Shown here piece by piece: positions 52,991 through 61,912 of a DNA stretch of 64,000 nucleotides; within the stretch, counting starts at the first letter, position 1, and each line of letters begins with the position of its first letter. The notes below the pieces were generated by a model. That model was not told where the DNA came from, made no database searches, and saw only the letters and a program-made list of their open reading frames with translations. The DNA is taken from assembly GCF_003014555.1 (NCBI RefSeq), contig NZ_PYGE01000005.1:248001-312000 (forward strand). The letters are read 5' to 3'. Origin of the DNA: Haloactinopolyspora alba. Lineage in GTDB: Bacteria; Actinomycetota; Actinomycetes; Jiangellales; Jiangellaceae. The translations under genes were made by a program, and so were the position numbers.

Positions 52991-54805
52991 TCAGCTCGCG
53001 CAGGTCAGGCGTGCGTCGGCCCAGTCGGCGTAGTCCCAGGCGGTGCTGCCGTCAGCGGCGTCCACGATGAGGTGCAGTCGCTCGGCTCCGGTGACGTCGA
53101 CGTCGACCTGTTCGGGAGCGTCTCCCCGTCGCATGACTACCGACTCGTAGACGACGCCGTCGTCGGCGCGGACGGAGAGCACCACGTCGCCACCGTCGTC
53201 CCGGCCGTCGTGCGGCCGGCGCTGCGACGCCTGCGGTGCCCGGTCGTCGATCCCGACGGTCGCCGTGAAGCGTGTGCACGCACCACCGAGATACACCGAG
53301 GTGTGCGAGTCCGCCGTCGTGCCGAGCCCCTTTGAATAGGTGGTTCCGGACATCGTCAGAGCCGGACCGTCGCCGGGTGCCGTAGCGCCGTTGCTCAGGT
53401 CCCGCTCCACCGGCCCGGTGCCGTTGTCGGCGCGAAGGAAGGGAAGGTCCGACACGTACGGCGTCCCGGCCGGTGCCGACGGGACACGCAGGGGCGAAGT
53501 TCCCTCACCCAGGCTGTCGCCACGCCGGTCGACGGCGCGCACCATCACGTCGACGACGTCAGCGGCGGCGTCGCCCGGCGCGGTCACGTCCCAGGTGGCA
53601 CTGCGCCGGTCGCCGTCGGTCAGCCGGCCCGCGGGCGGTGCGTCCACCGGTTCCACGGACCATCCGTCCGGTACCTCGACGGTGAGATCTGCCCACGGAA
53701 TCGGCCGCCCGCCCACGTTGGTCACGGTGGCCTCGATCCGCACCGTGTCGCCAGGGGCGACAGCCTCCTCGGCTACGTCGACCGCAACGGACGCGAGCCC
53801 CGGGGAGCTGGGCTGCACCCTCGGTACATCGATCCGTCCGACCCATGTGTCCGCTGACGTGTCACGTGCGCGAATGACGGCGCCGTCGGGTCCGCTCGTC
53901 ACATGCAGGTACTGGTGGTTGAGTACGGCGCCGGTGTTGACGGCGACGAAGCCGTCGGGGTGCCCGCCGGGAACCGTGACGCGGGTGGCCCAGTCGTCAT
54001 CACGCAGGTCGGCGTGGGTGTGTGAGCTGAACAGGACGGCGTTGGGGTAGGCGCCGAGGACGGATCGAAGTTCGGCGTCCTGGAGGTGGAACTGTCCGGC
54101 CCTCCTGTCCGATGCACTCACGGTGTCGGCCAGCGGGTAATGCGTGAAGACGAACACCGGCCGGCCATCGCGAGAGTGATGGCGGAGGCGCTCGTCCAGC
54201 CAGTCGAGCTGAGTGTCGCTCAGGTAGACGTGGTCGTCGAGGTTGAGGTCCTCCCACCACATCAGCCGTTCGGTGCCGGTCACGAGGACGGGTACGCCGC
54301 CGAAGGAATACTCGCCGTACACCGAGTCGCGCTCGGCGAAGTCGAGGAAGTTGCCGTAGAACGCCTCCTCGGTCCAGCCGTTGGGCCAACTCGGCTGGCA
54401 GAGCGTCCGCTCGTCACACCAGGCTCCGGCGTACGCCTCGTGGTTGCCGATGGTCGCGGCGACCGGTCCGTTCCGGTCGGCGGCGTCGAGGCGAGCCTGC
54501 ACGTCGTCGTATTCGAACGAGTAGCCGCGGTCCACGATGTCGCCGTTGATCACCAAACCCTCGGTTTCCGGGTCGAGTGCGTGGGCGGCGTCCAGCACAT
54601 CCTCGAGGTCGTCGAGGTGACCTTGGATGTCGCTGAACACGTCGAACGTCACCGTCTCGTCGTCTTGGCCGGACGAGGTGCCGGTCGGTTCAGCGGACTG
54701 TGCTGCGGCTGCCTGAGTGGGTGGCGATGCCGTGGCCTGCGGGATCGCCGCGGCCGTGGCGATCACCGCCCCTAACAGGACTGCGGCCGTGCTGCGATGC
54801 GTCAT
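52991..54805 (-). CDS. Secreted calcineurin-like phosphoesterase with NEW3-like and NPCBM-like domains
   Basis: The ATG at 54805 follows AAGGAG; 604 residues. The N-terminus is a signal peptide (STAAVLLGAVIATAAAIPQATA). The phosphoesterase part has FDVFSDIQGHL, INGDIVDRGY, TIGNHEAYAG, VFTHYPLADT and LFSSHTHADL, the full metal-binding set. Later come a NEW3-like domain (EATVTNVGGRPIPW) and an NPCBM-like carbohydrate-binding C-terminus (YSKGLGTTADSHTSVYLGGAC). It likely cleaves phosphoester bonds in extracellular polymers. Confidence 0.87.
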   Translation of the reverse strand: MTHRSTAAVLLGAVIATAAAIPQATASPPTQAAAAQSAEPTGTSSGQDDETVTFDVFSDIQGHLDDLEDVLDAAHALDPETEGLVINGDIVDRGYSFEYDDVQARLDAADRNGPVAATIGNHEAYAGAWCDERTLCQPSWPNGWTEEAFYGNFLDFAERDSVYGEYSFGGVPVLVTGTERLMWWEDLNLDDHVYLSDTQLDWLDERLRHHSRDGRPVFVFTHYPLADTVSASDRRAGQFHLQDAELRSVLGAYPNAVLFSSHTHADLRDDDWATRVTVPGGHPDGFVAVNTGAVLNHQYLHVTSGPDGAVIRARDTSADTWVGRIDVPRVQPSSPGLASVAVDVAEEAVAPGDTVRIEATVTNVGGRPIPWADLTVEVPDGWSVEPVDAPPAGRLTDGDRRSATWDVTAPGDAAADVVDVMVRAVDRRGDSLGEGTSPLRVPSAPAGTPYVSDLPFLRADNGTGPVERDLSNGATAPGDGPALTMSGTTYSKGLGTTADSHTSVYLGGACTRFTATVGIDDRAPQASQRRPHDGRDDGGDVVLSVRADDGVVYESVVMRRGDAPEQVDVDVTGAERLHLIVDAADGSTAWDYADWADARLTCAS

Positions 54806-54825
54806 TCGACGTCTCCTTGTGGTCG

Positions 54826-54852
54826 GAACATCCCGCGAGGAGCGGAATGTTC
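54826..54852. promoter_or_regulatory. Imperfect inverted repeat upstream of the phosphoesterase gene
   Basis: Arms GAACATCCCGC and GCGGAATGTTC with one mismatch and a five-base centre, 21 bases upstream of the phosphoesterase start. It may be an operator. No regulator gene is adjacent. Confidence 0.4.
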
Positions 54853-55317
54853 GCTCTGGACACGCCACCCTGACGGCACGCGATGGCGTCGGCAGTACGC
54901 CGAGTAGAACCCACAGTGAAGTTCCGCGTTACACCGTCCGCTGCGCGAGCGCGTTTCCACGCCCGGGGACGCCAGCGGATTCCGGCGGTATCGGTGACGT
55001 CGCCTACGGCGTGTTCCCGGGCTGTTCCGCGCCCCACCGCAGCAGTACGTGCGTCCCCGGAGTTGCGTGTGTGCGCGACGTGGTGCGATTCGTGGTGCGA
55101 GTTGCGCGACCCGGACAGCTTCGAACTCCTGCGCGAGCATCGATCCCGCATCGGCACGACGACGCTTCGTACGTACACGGCGTGGGTTTCGGAAGCGGAC
55201 CAGCGAGCTGCCGGCACGCTGACCGGTCGGATGCCGCCTCGGCCGGCGACACGATCGACGGCTCGGTTCGTGTTTCGAGCACTGAACTGGTGTGTGGCCG
55301 ATTCCTTGCGTGCGTGG
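54853..55317. other. Intergenic stretch without recognisable genes
   Basis: About 465 bases between the start of the phosphoesterase gene and the end of the sulfatase gene. Open frames here lack ribosome sites and recognisable protein patterns. No repeat or RNA gene was seen. Confidence 0.5.
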
Positions 55318-56865
55318 TCAGAATCCTGCGAGGGGGTCCCACGGGTCGTCGTTGGTGCCTCTGATCCATTGTCGGCTCGCGTCGTTGTCGGGGGTGTGGT
55401 CCCAAGGATGGTGCCGGCCGTGTGCCATGGCCTCGCCGAGAAAGGCGCGGATCCGTTGACTTTCCAGAACGGTGGCCTTGGTCCGGTCCGGATCCCAGGA
55501 TCGCGACATCTCCTTGCGTAGGTCGGCCGTGGTGGTGGCGTAGGCGGGGTCGTCGATCAGGTCGGTGGTCTCTGCCGGGTCGGTTCCCAGGTCGTAGAGC
55601 TGGTCTGCCAGCCCTGCCGCCTGGATGAGCTTGTACTGTCCGCGGATCAGCGCGCGGATGGGGGTGATGGTGCCTTCGGCGTAGTTCTCGACGATGACGT
55701 CGGGGTGATCGTCGCCGCCGTCGCCGGTGAGGCCGCCGACGATGCTGGCTCCGGCGAAGTGCCTGGTGACGCTGTCGGGCGGCGTCGTTCCGGCGAGTTC
55801 GGCCAGGGTGGGGTGCAGGTCGACCAGTGAGACCGGCTCGGTAACCTTCCGGCCGCCGTGTACGCCTGCGCCGGCGGCTATGAGGGGAACTCGCACCGAC
55901 CATTCGCGCAGCGTCCGCTTGAAGTACATGCCGTGCTCGCCCAGCTGGTCGCCGTGGTCGCTGGTGAAGATCACGACGGTGTCGTCGGCCATGCCGAGAC
56001 GGTCGAGTTCGGCGAGGAGCTCACCGACGACGTCGTCGATGTAGCTGATCATCGCGTAGTAGCCGCGCCGCGCGTCGACGCTCTGCTGGTCGCTGACGTC
56101 GTGCTGGTCGACTCCGTGGAAGGCGTTCACCCACTCGTCGAGTGTGTGCGTCGATGCTGGTGGTGGTGCCTGCGGCGGGGATATCGTGCGGCCCTCGTAG
56201 CGGTTCCAGTACTCAGCTGGAGCCGCGTATGGGTCGTGTGGCTGGGTGAATGACGCCACCGTGAGCCACGGCTGGTCACGGCGCTCCCCGCGGTCCACGG
56301 CGAACTCGCGCAGACGTTGCAGGGTTCGGAAGCGCACCTCCTCGTCGTAATGCATCTGGTAGGTCCACGGAAGGGGGCCGGAGCGGTCGAGGATGTCGAC
56401 GTACTCACGGCCACCGCTGCGCTGGCGGCCGGACAGCCTGGGCGGGTCTCCCAGGCTGTCCCACGGGCGCGTCCAGGTGAGGTCGGCCGGGAAGATGTCG
56501 GTGGTGAGTCGTTCCTCGAAGCCGTGCAGTTGGTCCGGGCCGACGAAGTGCATCTTGCCGGCCAGGACGGTCCGGTAGCCGGCACGGCGCAGCGTGTGCG
56601 CGAAGGTCGGCACCGACGCCGGGAACTCCTCGGCGTTGTCGTTACAGGGGACGTCGCTGGGTAGCCGGCCGCTCATCATCGCCGCTCGCGAGGGCACGCA
56701 CAGTGGTGAGTTCGCGTAGGCGTTGTCGAAGACGACGCCCCGGTGCGCGAGCGCGTCCAGGTGTGGGGTGATGACCTCGTCGTTACCGTATGCCCGTAGC
56801 CCGAAGGCGGTGAGCTGGTCGACCATGATCAGCAGTACGTTCGGGCGCTGAGGCTGCGTCGTCAC
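55318..56865 (-). CDS. Sulfatase, choline-sulfatase-like
   Basis: A 515-residue type I sulfatase from a GTG. It has NVLLIMVDQL (metal-binding Asp), the maturation site CVPSRAAMMSGR with Cys56 as the formylglycine residue, GKMHFVGPDQLHGFE and FTSDHGDQLGEH. CVPSR is the standard CxPSR signature. The closest group appears to be choline-sulfatase-like enzymes, but the substrate is open. No signal peptide is present, so it works in the cytoplasm on imported sulfate esters. It lies 40 bases after the substrate-binding gene of an ABC importer. Confidence 0.88.
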   Translation of the reverse strand: MTTQPQRPNVLLIMVDQLTAFGLRAYGNDEVITPHLDALAHRGVVFDNAYANSPLCVPSRAAMMSGRLPSDVPCNDNAEEFPASVPTFAHTLRRAGYRTVLAGKMHFVGPDQLHGFEERLTTDIFPADLTWTRPWDSLGDPPRLSGRQRSGGREYVDILDRSGPLPWTYQMHYDEEVRFRTLQRLREFAVDRGERRDQPWLTVASFTQPHDPYAAPAEYWNRYEGRTISPPQAPPPASTHTLDEWVNAFHGVDQHDVSDQQSVDARRGYYAMISYIDDVVGELLAELDRLGMADDTVVIFTSDHGDQLGEHGMYFKRTLREWSVRVPLIAAGAGVHGGRKVTEPVSLVDLHPTLAELAGTTPPDSVTRHFAGASIVGGLTGDGGDDHPDVIVENYAEGTITPIRALIRGQYKLIQAAGLADQLYDLGTDPAETTDLIDDPAYATTTADLRKEMSRSWDPDRTKATVLESQRIRAFLGEAMAHGRHHPWDHTPDNDASRQWIRGTNDDPWDPLAGF

Positions 56866-56905
56866 GTCCGAGCTGTCCTTTCCGCTGATGTTCCGTGCCC
56901 CGCCG

Positions 56906-57916
56906 TCACTGACTGACCGCGTCTTGGTAGATCGACGTGTCGAAGAAGTTCTCGGGCTCGACGAACTCCGGCAGGGCGCCGATGTCGACGAAGACCTGCT
57001 CCATGCGCCCGACCCAGTCCAGGGCCGTCCCGTCCTCGTAGAAGGTGGCCCATTCGTCGTTGGTGAAGGTCTGGGTCTTGCCGAAGATCTCGATGCAGGT
57101 GTCGAGACTCATGTACTTCTCGAGACGAGGGCACGCCTCGTTCAGGGCCTTCTCCCGTTCGTTCATCAGGTCGGCGTTGGATTTCAGCCAGGCCCGCGTG
57201 ATGGCCCCGAGCGCGTCCTTGTTGTCCGCGTAGTAGTCGTTGTTGGCGACCCAACCGCCGGCGATGGCGGCCTTCTCGTAGTCCGCGGACGTGCTGACGA
57301 GGGTGGCGTCGGGCAGCTGCTCCTCGACTTGGGTGTCGAAGGGCGCCCACAGCGCGGCGGCCGGAACGCCACCAGTGACGAAGGTGTTGGCGACAGCAGG
57401 CATGTCGAGATTGACGACCTCGACGTCCTCGGTGGAGACATCGTTCGCCTTCAACGCGACGTGCAGCAAGAGATGGGCAGCAGAGCCGGTCGTGGTGGCC
57501 ACCTTGCGGCCGGCGAGATCGGCCACGGACTCGATTCCGGACCCCGGAGCGGCCCAGATCTGCTGAATATCGGCCTCGAGGTTGTTCAACAGGAACAACT
57601 TGCCCTGCCCGCGCGCGGGGAAGTTCGCCACGACGGCACCCATGACGCCGACGTCGATACTCCCGCCGGTCAGCGCGTTGGACAGCGAGATGCCGGTCTG
57701 GAACGGCGTCAGCTCGACGTCGATCCCTTCGTCGGCGAAATAGCCTCGTTCATCGGCAAGCAGCAGATTCATGGCCGGTGCCGGCCCGGGGATGTACCCG
57801 ATGCGCACGACCTGCTCACCGTCGCTACTGGTTGTTCCGGTTTCTTCGCTGCCGCAGGCTGCGGCGGTCAGCGCGAGAGCGGCGGCGCCCATCGCAGCTG
57901 TGGTCTTTCTCCACAT
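56906..57916 (-). CDS. ABC transporter substrate-binding lipoprotein (NrtA/TauA/SsuA-like)
   Basis: A 336-residue protein with a lipobox (LTAAAC). The mature part has the family pattern RIGYIPGPAPAMNLLLADERGYF, LTGGSIDVGVMG and GRKVATTTGSAAHLLLHVAL. Proteins of this group bind taurine, sulfonates, nitrate or similar small anions. With a sulfatase in the same operon, an organosulfate ester is the likely ligand. Confidence 0.9.
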   Translation of the reverse strand: MWRKTTAAMGAAALALTAAACGSEETGTTSSDGEQVVRIGYIPGPAPAMNLLLADERGYFADEGIDVELTPFQTGISLSNALTGGSIDVGVMGAVVANFPARGQGKLFLLNNLEADIQQIWAAPGSGIESVADLAGRKVATTTGSAAHLLLHVALKANDVSTEDVEVVNLDMPAVANTFVTGGVPAAALWAPFDTQVEEQLPDATLVSTSADYEKAAIAGGWVANNDYYADNKDALGAITRAWLKSNADLMNEREKALNEACPRLEKYMSLDTCIEIFGKTQTFTNDEWATFYEDGTALDWVGRMEQVFVDIGALPEFVEPENFFDTSIYQDAVSQ

Positions 57917-57948
57917 GTCGGCTCCTCAATCTCAGCGGGATTCGTGGA

Positions 57949-58749
57949 TCAGCTGCCGTGCCCGTCCGGGGATCGCAACAGGCCTTCGATGTGTCGCCGG
58001 AGTCGTACGAACTCGGGATCGGTCTTGATCTCGTGTGTGCGCTCTGGCCCTTTCCAGGGGATCGGCACAACCTCCTGGATCGTCGCGGGGCGTGCAGTCA
58101 TGACGATCACTCGGTCGGCGAGGAAGATCGCCTCTTCGACCTGGTGCGTGACGAACATGACGGTCCGCCGCTCGCGCTGGTTGATCTCGATCAGCGATTC
58201 CTGCATGTACTCGCGTGTCTGGGCGTCGAGAGCGGCGAACGGCTCGTCCATCAGCAGGATCTGCGGGTCCACGGCGTAGGCGCGGGCGATGGCGACGCGC
58301 TGGCGCATTCCGCCGGACAGTGTCTTCGGGAGCGCCTCGGCGAATTCGCGCAACCCCATCATGTCGAGGTAGCGGTCGACGATCTGCGCACGCTGCTGTC
58401 GTGTCCCGGTCCAGGAACGCAGCCGGGTGCCGAAGTCGATGTTGCGGCGCACGGTCAGCCAGGGGAAGACGGCGTACTCCTGGAACACGACGCATCGTGA
58501 CGGGCCGGGTTCGCGGACGGGCTGACCGTTGACCAGAAGTTCGCCGCTGTCCGGCGGTGCGAAGCCGGCGATGGCGTTGAGCAGAGTGCTTTTGCCCGAT
58601 CCGCTCGGACCGACGACGGCGACGAACTCGCCCTCGTCGACGTTCATGCTGATGTCGTCGAGGACGGCGACGCGGGCCTGCCCGTCCCCGAAGCTCGTCG
58701 AGATCGACTGGACGGACAGTCCTCGGTGCTCGGTTTGCTGCGATGTCAT
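57949..58749 (-). CDS. ABC transporter ATP-binding protein (TauB/SsuB-like)
   Basis: A 266-residue ATPase from the ATG at 58749 overlapping the permease stop. Walker A GPSGSGKST is at about 47-55; then CVVFQEYAVFPWLTVRRN (Q loop), TLSGGMRQRVAIARA (signature), LLMDEPFAALD (Walker B) and MFVTHQVEEA (switch His). It powers the importer for sulfonate or sulfate esters. A GTG at 58770 would add seven residues. Confidence 0.92.
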   Translation of the reverse strand: MTSQQTEHRGLSVQSISTSFGDGQARVAVLDDISMNVDEGEFVAVVGPSGSGKSTLLNAIAGFAPPDSGELLVNGQPVREPGPSRCVVFQEYAVFPWLTVRRNIDFGTRLRSWTGTRQQRAQIVDRYLDMMGLREFAEALPKTLSGGMRQRVAIARAYAVDPQILLMDEPFAALDAQTREYMQESLIEINQRERRTVMFVTHQVEEAIFLADRVIVMTARPATIQEVVPIPWKGPERTHEIKTDPEFVRLRRHIEGLLRSPDGHGS

Positions 58750-59540
58750 CGGGTTCCCCTGTCCTGCCACCGGACCACGTAGGCCGACAGCATCCGAACG
58801 GCAACGTCCATGACCAGCGCCGAGACCCCGATGAGGATGATCCCGGCGTAGACCCGGGGGATGTCCAGGAAGTTGCTCGCGTTCTGGATCACCGCCCCAA
58901 GGCCGCGTTGTGCCGCGACGAGCTCGGCGGCGACCAGTGAAGCCCAGCCGATCCCGAGCGAGACCCGGGCTGCGGTCATGACGTGCGGCAGCGACAGCGG
59001 CAGCACGACCTTGGCGAGGATCTCCGTTCGGTTCGCCCCGAGAGTCTGAGCAGCTCGCACGTACTTCTCGTCGAGGGAAGCGACGCCCTCGTACACGATC
59101 ACGATCGTGGCGAAGAACGCGGCGTAGACGAGAACGATGCCCCGGGCGAGCTCTCCGATGCCGAAGTAGATGACCACCAACGGGACGAGGGCGATCGGAG
59201 GCAGTGCGCGCAGGAAGTTCACCAGCGGGTTGAACATCGCTCGGGCCGTGGCGAACCAGCCGAGGACGAACCCGATCGGGGTGGCGATCGCGATGCCGAT
59301 CGTGACGCCGACGAGGACACGCCGGAAGCTGATCAGCAGATCGCCGAAGAGTCCATTGCCCAAGCCCTCGACGATGACCCGGCCGACCTCCGCCGGCGTC
59401 GGCAGCAGTCCCTGCCCGAAGACTTGCCCGATCGCAAACATGTGCCAGAGCAACACGACGACGGCGAAACCTGCCGTGCCCAGTGCCGCCCGCGCCAGCC
59501 GTGTTCCTGCGCTGACCCTGGTTGTCACGTCGGCTCCCAT
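58746..59540 (-). CDS. ABC transporter permease (TauC/SsuC-like)
   Basis: A 264-residue membrane protein from the ATG at 59540, with about six hydrophobic segments and the ATPase-contact motif AAQTLGANRTEILAKVVLPLSLPHVMTA. It is the channel part of the importer. It is the first gene of the operon permease-ATPase-binding protein-sulfatase and is divergent from a GntR regulator gene. Confidence 0.92.
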   Translation of the reverse strand: MGADVTTRVSAGTRLARAALGTAGFAVVVLLWHMFAIGQVFGQGLLPTPAEVGRVIVEGLGNGLFGDLLISFRRVLVGVTIGIAIATPIGFVLGWFATARAMFNPLVNFLRALPPIALVPLVVIYFGIGELARGIVLVYAAFFATIVIVYEGVASLDEKYVRAAQTLGANRTEILAKVVLPLSLPHVMTAARVSLGIGWASLVAAELVAAQRGLGAVIQNASNFLDIPRVYAGIILIGVSALVMDVAVRMLSAYVVRWQDRGTR

Positions 59541-59695
59541 CTGTTGCCGCGTACGACGCCTACTCGAAAGACTGGTTCGACTTAAAGTCTGATCAAAAAC
59601 AGTGAAAGATCTGTACCAGTGGTTGCCTTTTCTACATTCGATTGATCGGCACGTCAAGACCGTCGTCCCGCTTGATCGGTCGTACTGCAGGCATT

Positions 59696-59708
59696 ATGGT
59701 TAGACCAT
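59696..59708. promoter_or_regulatory. GntR/HutC-type operator ATGGT-TAG-ACCAT
   Basis: A perfect five-base-arm palindrome 19 bases before the gntR start, containing TGGTTAGACCA. This resembles sites bound by HutC-subfamily GntR proteins. It lies in the 187-base region shared with the organosulfate transporter operon. Confidence 0.7.
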
Positions 59709-59727
59709 TCGTTGAAGGGATCGTGCG

Positions 59728-60531
59728 ATGACAACGTCTGGTGTCAGCGCCGCAGGGCGCAGCTCACTGGTCAACGAGGTGACGGCCAAGCTCCGCGCTC
59801 TGATGGCCGAGCACCGGACGCGTGGGTCCGATCGGCTCCCACCGGAGAAAGAGCTCAGCGAGATGCTCGGCACGTCACGCGGAACGCTGCGTGAAGCGCT
59901 CGCGGCTCTGGAGGCCGCCGGCGAGATCGAACGTCGTCGCCGTGTCGGCACACTGATCACGGGGCCCCGTGAACTCTCGCTCGGCGACGCGATCGCCTAC
60001 CCGATCGACTACATCTGTTCGGTGTCAGGCATCCTCGGCGCTTCCGGTGCTGCTCACGCAGTCCGGAGAGTGAGCGTGCACAGGGAAGCCGTCGACGACG
60101 CGAACGCGACGGCTTTCGGCCTCCGGACCGGGGACCCGGTCTTCCGGGTGAGCCGGACCTACGAGATCGACGGAGAGCCCGCCGCGTTGATCGAACACAC
60201 CCTGCCCACCAGGCTGAACGGTGACGAGGTACGGATCAACGCCCTCACCGACGGCGTCACCACGTTCTTCAGGGAGGTCGAGCACGTCCCACTGATCCGT
60301 AGCGATCACGCGGCCACGGCCGTTTCCGCCGCCGGCGCCGTCGCGACGGAACTGGACATGGCACCCGGCGCCCCGCTCCTGGTGGTGCACTGCCACCTGT
60401 TCACCGAAGGCGAGCGTGTCATCGCGGTGGGCCGGCTGTCGTTCCGGCCCGACCGCCTCTACCTCACGTCCAGTGCCCACCCGCGAGAGTCCGCGTTGGA
60501 ATCCACGTCCGAAGCCGCGCGACCCAACTGA
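59728..60531 (+). CDS. GntR-family regulator, HutC/UTRA type
   Basis: A 267-residue protein. An N-terminal winged helix-turn-helix (LPPEKELSEMLGTSRGTLREAL, about residues 37-58) is followed by a UTRA ligand domain (FGLRTGDPVFRVSRTYEIDGEPAALIEHTLP). It is divergent from the sulfatase/transporter operon with a palindromic site at its promoter, so it probably represses that operon until an organosulfate or product binds. Confidence 0.9.
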   Translation: MTTSGVSAAGRSSLVNEVTAKLRALMAEHRTRGSDRLPPEKELSEMLGTSRGTLREALAALEAAGEIERRRRVGTLITGPRELSLGDAIAYPIDYICSVSGILGASGAAHAVRRVSVHREAVDDANATAFGLRTGDPVFRVSRTYEIDGEPAALIEHTLPTRLNGDEVRINALTDGVTTFFREVEHVPLIRSDHAATAVSAAGAVATELDMAPGAPLLVVHCHLFTEGERVIAVGRLSFRPDRLYLTSSAHPRESALESTSEAARPN

Positions 60532-60568
60532 CGAACACGAGAATTCTGCCGGGCAGTTGTCCCGCTCG

Positions 60569-60815
60569 TCAGGTTGAGTCGGGTGACCCGCAGTAGTCGC
60601 GGAGCATGGTGGTCGTCCATTCGGGCTGGTGGATCTCGCCGCGGGGCCCATCTCGGTGAACCAGGGTTTGATGTCGAGCACTGGGGTGCCGTCGACGGCG
60701 TCGAGGTCTTCGCCGTGCAGGTCGAGCCCGTCGACTTTGAGTCGTCGGCAGCGGGAGACGCGAGCCAGTTGAGGCGCCGCATGGCGCGGTGTCCGAATGT
60801 GCCGACTTCGGGCCC
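60569..60815 (-). pseudogene. Frameshifted remnant of a TrmO/TsaA-like methyltransferase gene
   Basis: Three neighbouring frames on the minus strand join into one TsaA-like stretch: VGTFGHRAMRRLNWLA, then (after a frameshift) CRRLKVDGLDLHGEDLDAVDG and TPVLDIKPWFTEMGP, then (after another) RGEIHQPEWTTTMLRDYC before the stop. This is the C-terminal part of the family that methylates tRNA at t6A37. The N-terminal half is absent and two frameshifts break the rest, so it is not functional. Confidence 0.75.
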
Positions 60816-61159
60816 GTCCGAACCGTCGGTGACCGCTGCGGCATACATCCGGAGCACCGGGCCGCCGCCTGCCCGGCGTGTCGGCGTGCGCCCGCCGCCT
60901 CGCCGGAGATGATCCGCGAGGCCCGCGCCGCCGCGCGGGCTACCTCGGCGACATTACTCAACCCCTGATTATCGGCATGCTGGTCGCGGCGACGGTCTGG
61001 CGGACTTTCCTGGTCCAGATTGTTCGGCGTGCCGTCGATCGCCCAGGACCTGCCGGCGAATCGAAAACGACGAAGTCGGAAGGGCCCTACGGTTCCGCAA
61101 ACTGATCGCCTTTCGGAAACTTGCAAGCGTATTCAGCTGTCCTTGCCCATAGCGGCGGG

Positions 61160-61291
61160 TTAGCGATTCGGTGAGCAGATCGGCGACAGGCACAGGGTGC
61201 CCTGGCCGATGTCCGTCCCGCCTACTGCGTGGATGCGTCTCAGGCATCTTTCCAGGTTGGTGACGAACCAGTGGCTGGCGGTCGCGGGCAT
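61160..61291 (-). CDS. Short frame in a decayed region
   Basis: A 43-codon frame (MPATASHWFVTNLERCLRRI ...) with protein-like composition and an ATG. The stretch HAVGGTDIGQGTLCLSP has no clear match. It starts just after the stop of the next frame upstream. It may be a fragment of an older gene. Confidence 0.3.
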   Translation of the reverse strand: MPATASHWFVTNLERCLRRIHAVGGTDIGQGTLCLSPICSPNR

Positions 61292-61292
61292 T

Positions 61293-61466
61293 TCATGCGA
61301 GTTGGTCGTCACTGGCCGTGAGTTGGTCGAGGGCGGCCGGTTCAGTGGCTGGGTCGAGTAGGCGCCAGACGATATTGAGGAGTTGGAGTTCAGGGTCGAT
61401 CGTCAGGGACTCTGAGCGGGCGGTCAGGATGCGTTGGTTCGACGGCGTTCCTTCACGCGCTCCCAC
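61293..61466 (-). CDS. Short frame in a decayed region
   Basis: A 57-codon frame from a GTG with LTARSESLTIDPELQLLNIV and WRLLDPATEPAALDQL, which reads like the end of a real protein. There is no clear start signal, and stops in all frames lie just upstream. Probably a gene fragment. Confidence 0.3.
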   Translation of the reverse strand: MGAREGTPSNQRILTARSESLTIDPELQLLNIVWRLLDPATEPAALDQLTASDDQLA

Positions 61467-61912
61467 GACTGTCGCGACTACTCACCGCATGTCGTGGCGT
61501 TGGCTGAACTCTCGAGGTTCCGGGGCCTTCGTCGACATCTCGGGAATGCCCAAGGGTTGATACGCGTTGAGCAGTACGAGTTCTGCTGGGTCCTGCTTCG
61601 GTCGTGGCACCGTCGGCGGGCCTTGGGTGGGCGGTACTCTTCTCAGAAGTGGCCTTGTGGCCTGGTGCCCCGAGCGGGTGTGTCTCCACTGCCGTCAAGT
61701 GACGGTGGTCCGGCCGATGGTCGGAGATCACGCACCCGTGGGCACAACGTCAGGATCTACTGCGTCGGAGCCCGTGACGATCCGTGGGACCGCGCCGCGG
61801 GGGTGGGGGACCAGCCCAGCCTCGCTGCCGCATCGGCGACCCTGGCGGACATTGAGGTGCGGCCCTGCCTACCGCCACGGCTAGCGAGCCTGGCACTCCG
61901 GAGGAGGAGCGA
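61467..61912. other. Intergenic stretch upstream of the helicase gene
   Basis: About 445 bases with no convincing gene on either strand. It ends in GGAGGAGGAG, the ribosome site of the helicase. Together with the fragments before it, it suggests past rearrangement. Confidence 0.5.

Noticed and set aside
55004..55903. 299-codon open frame on the minus strand across the gap and the sulfatase end
   Set aside because: Out of frame with the sulfatase and rich in Arg, Pro and His. No start signal.
60025..60681. 218-codon open frame on the minus strand
   Set aside because: Mostly antisense to the GntR gene. Only its first residues (LDIKPWFTEMGP) are meaningful and belong to the frameshifted TsaA remnant.
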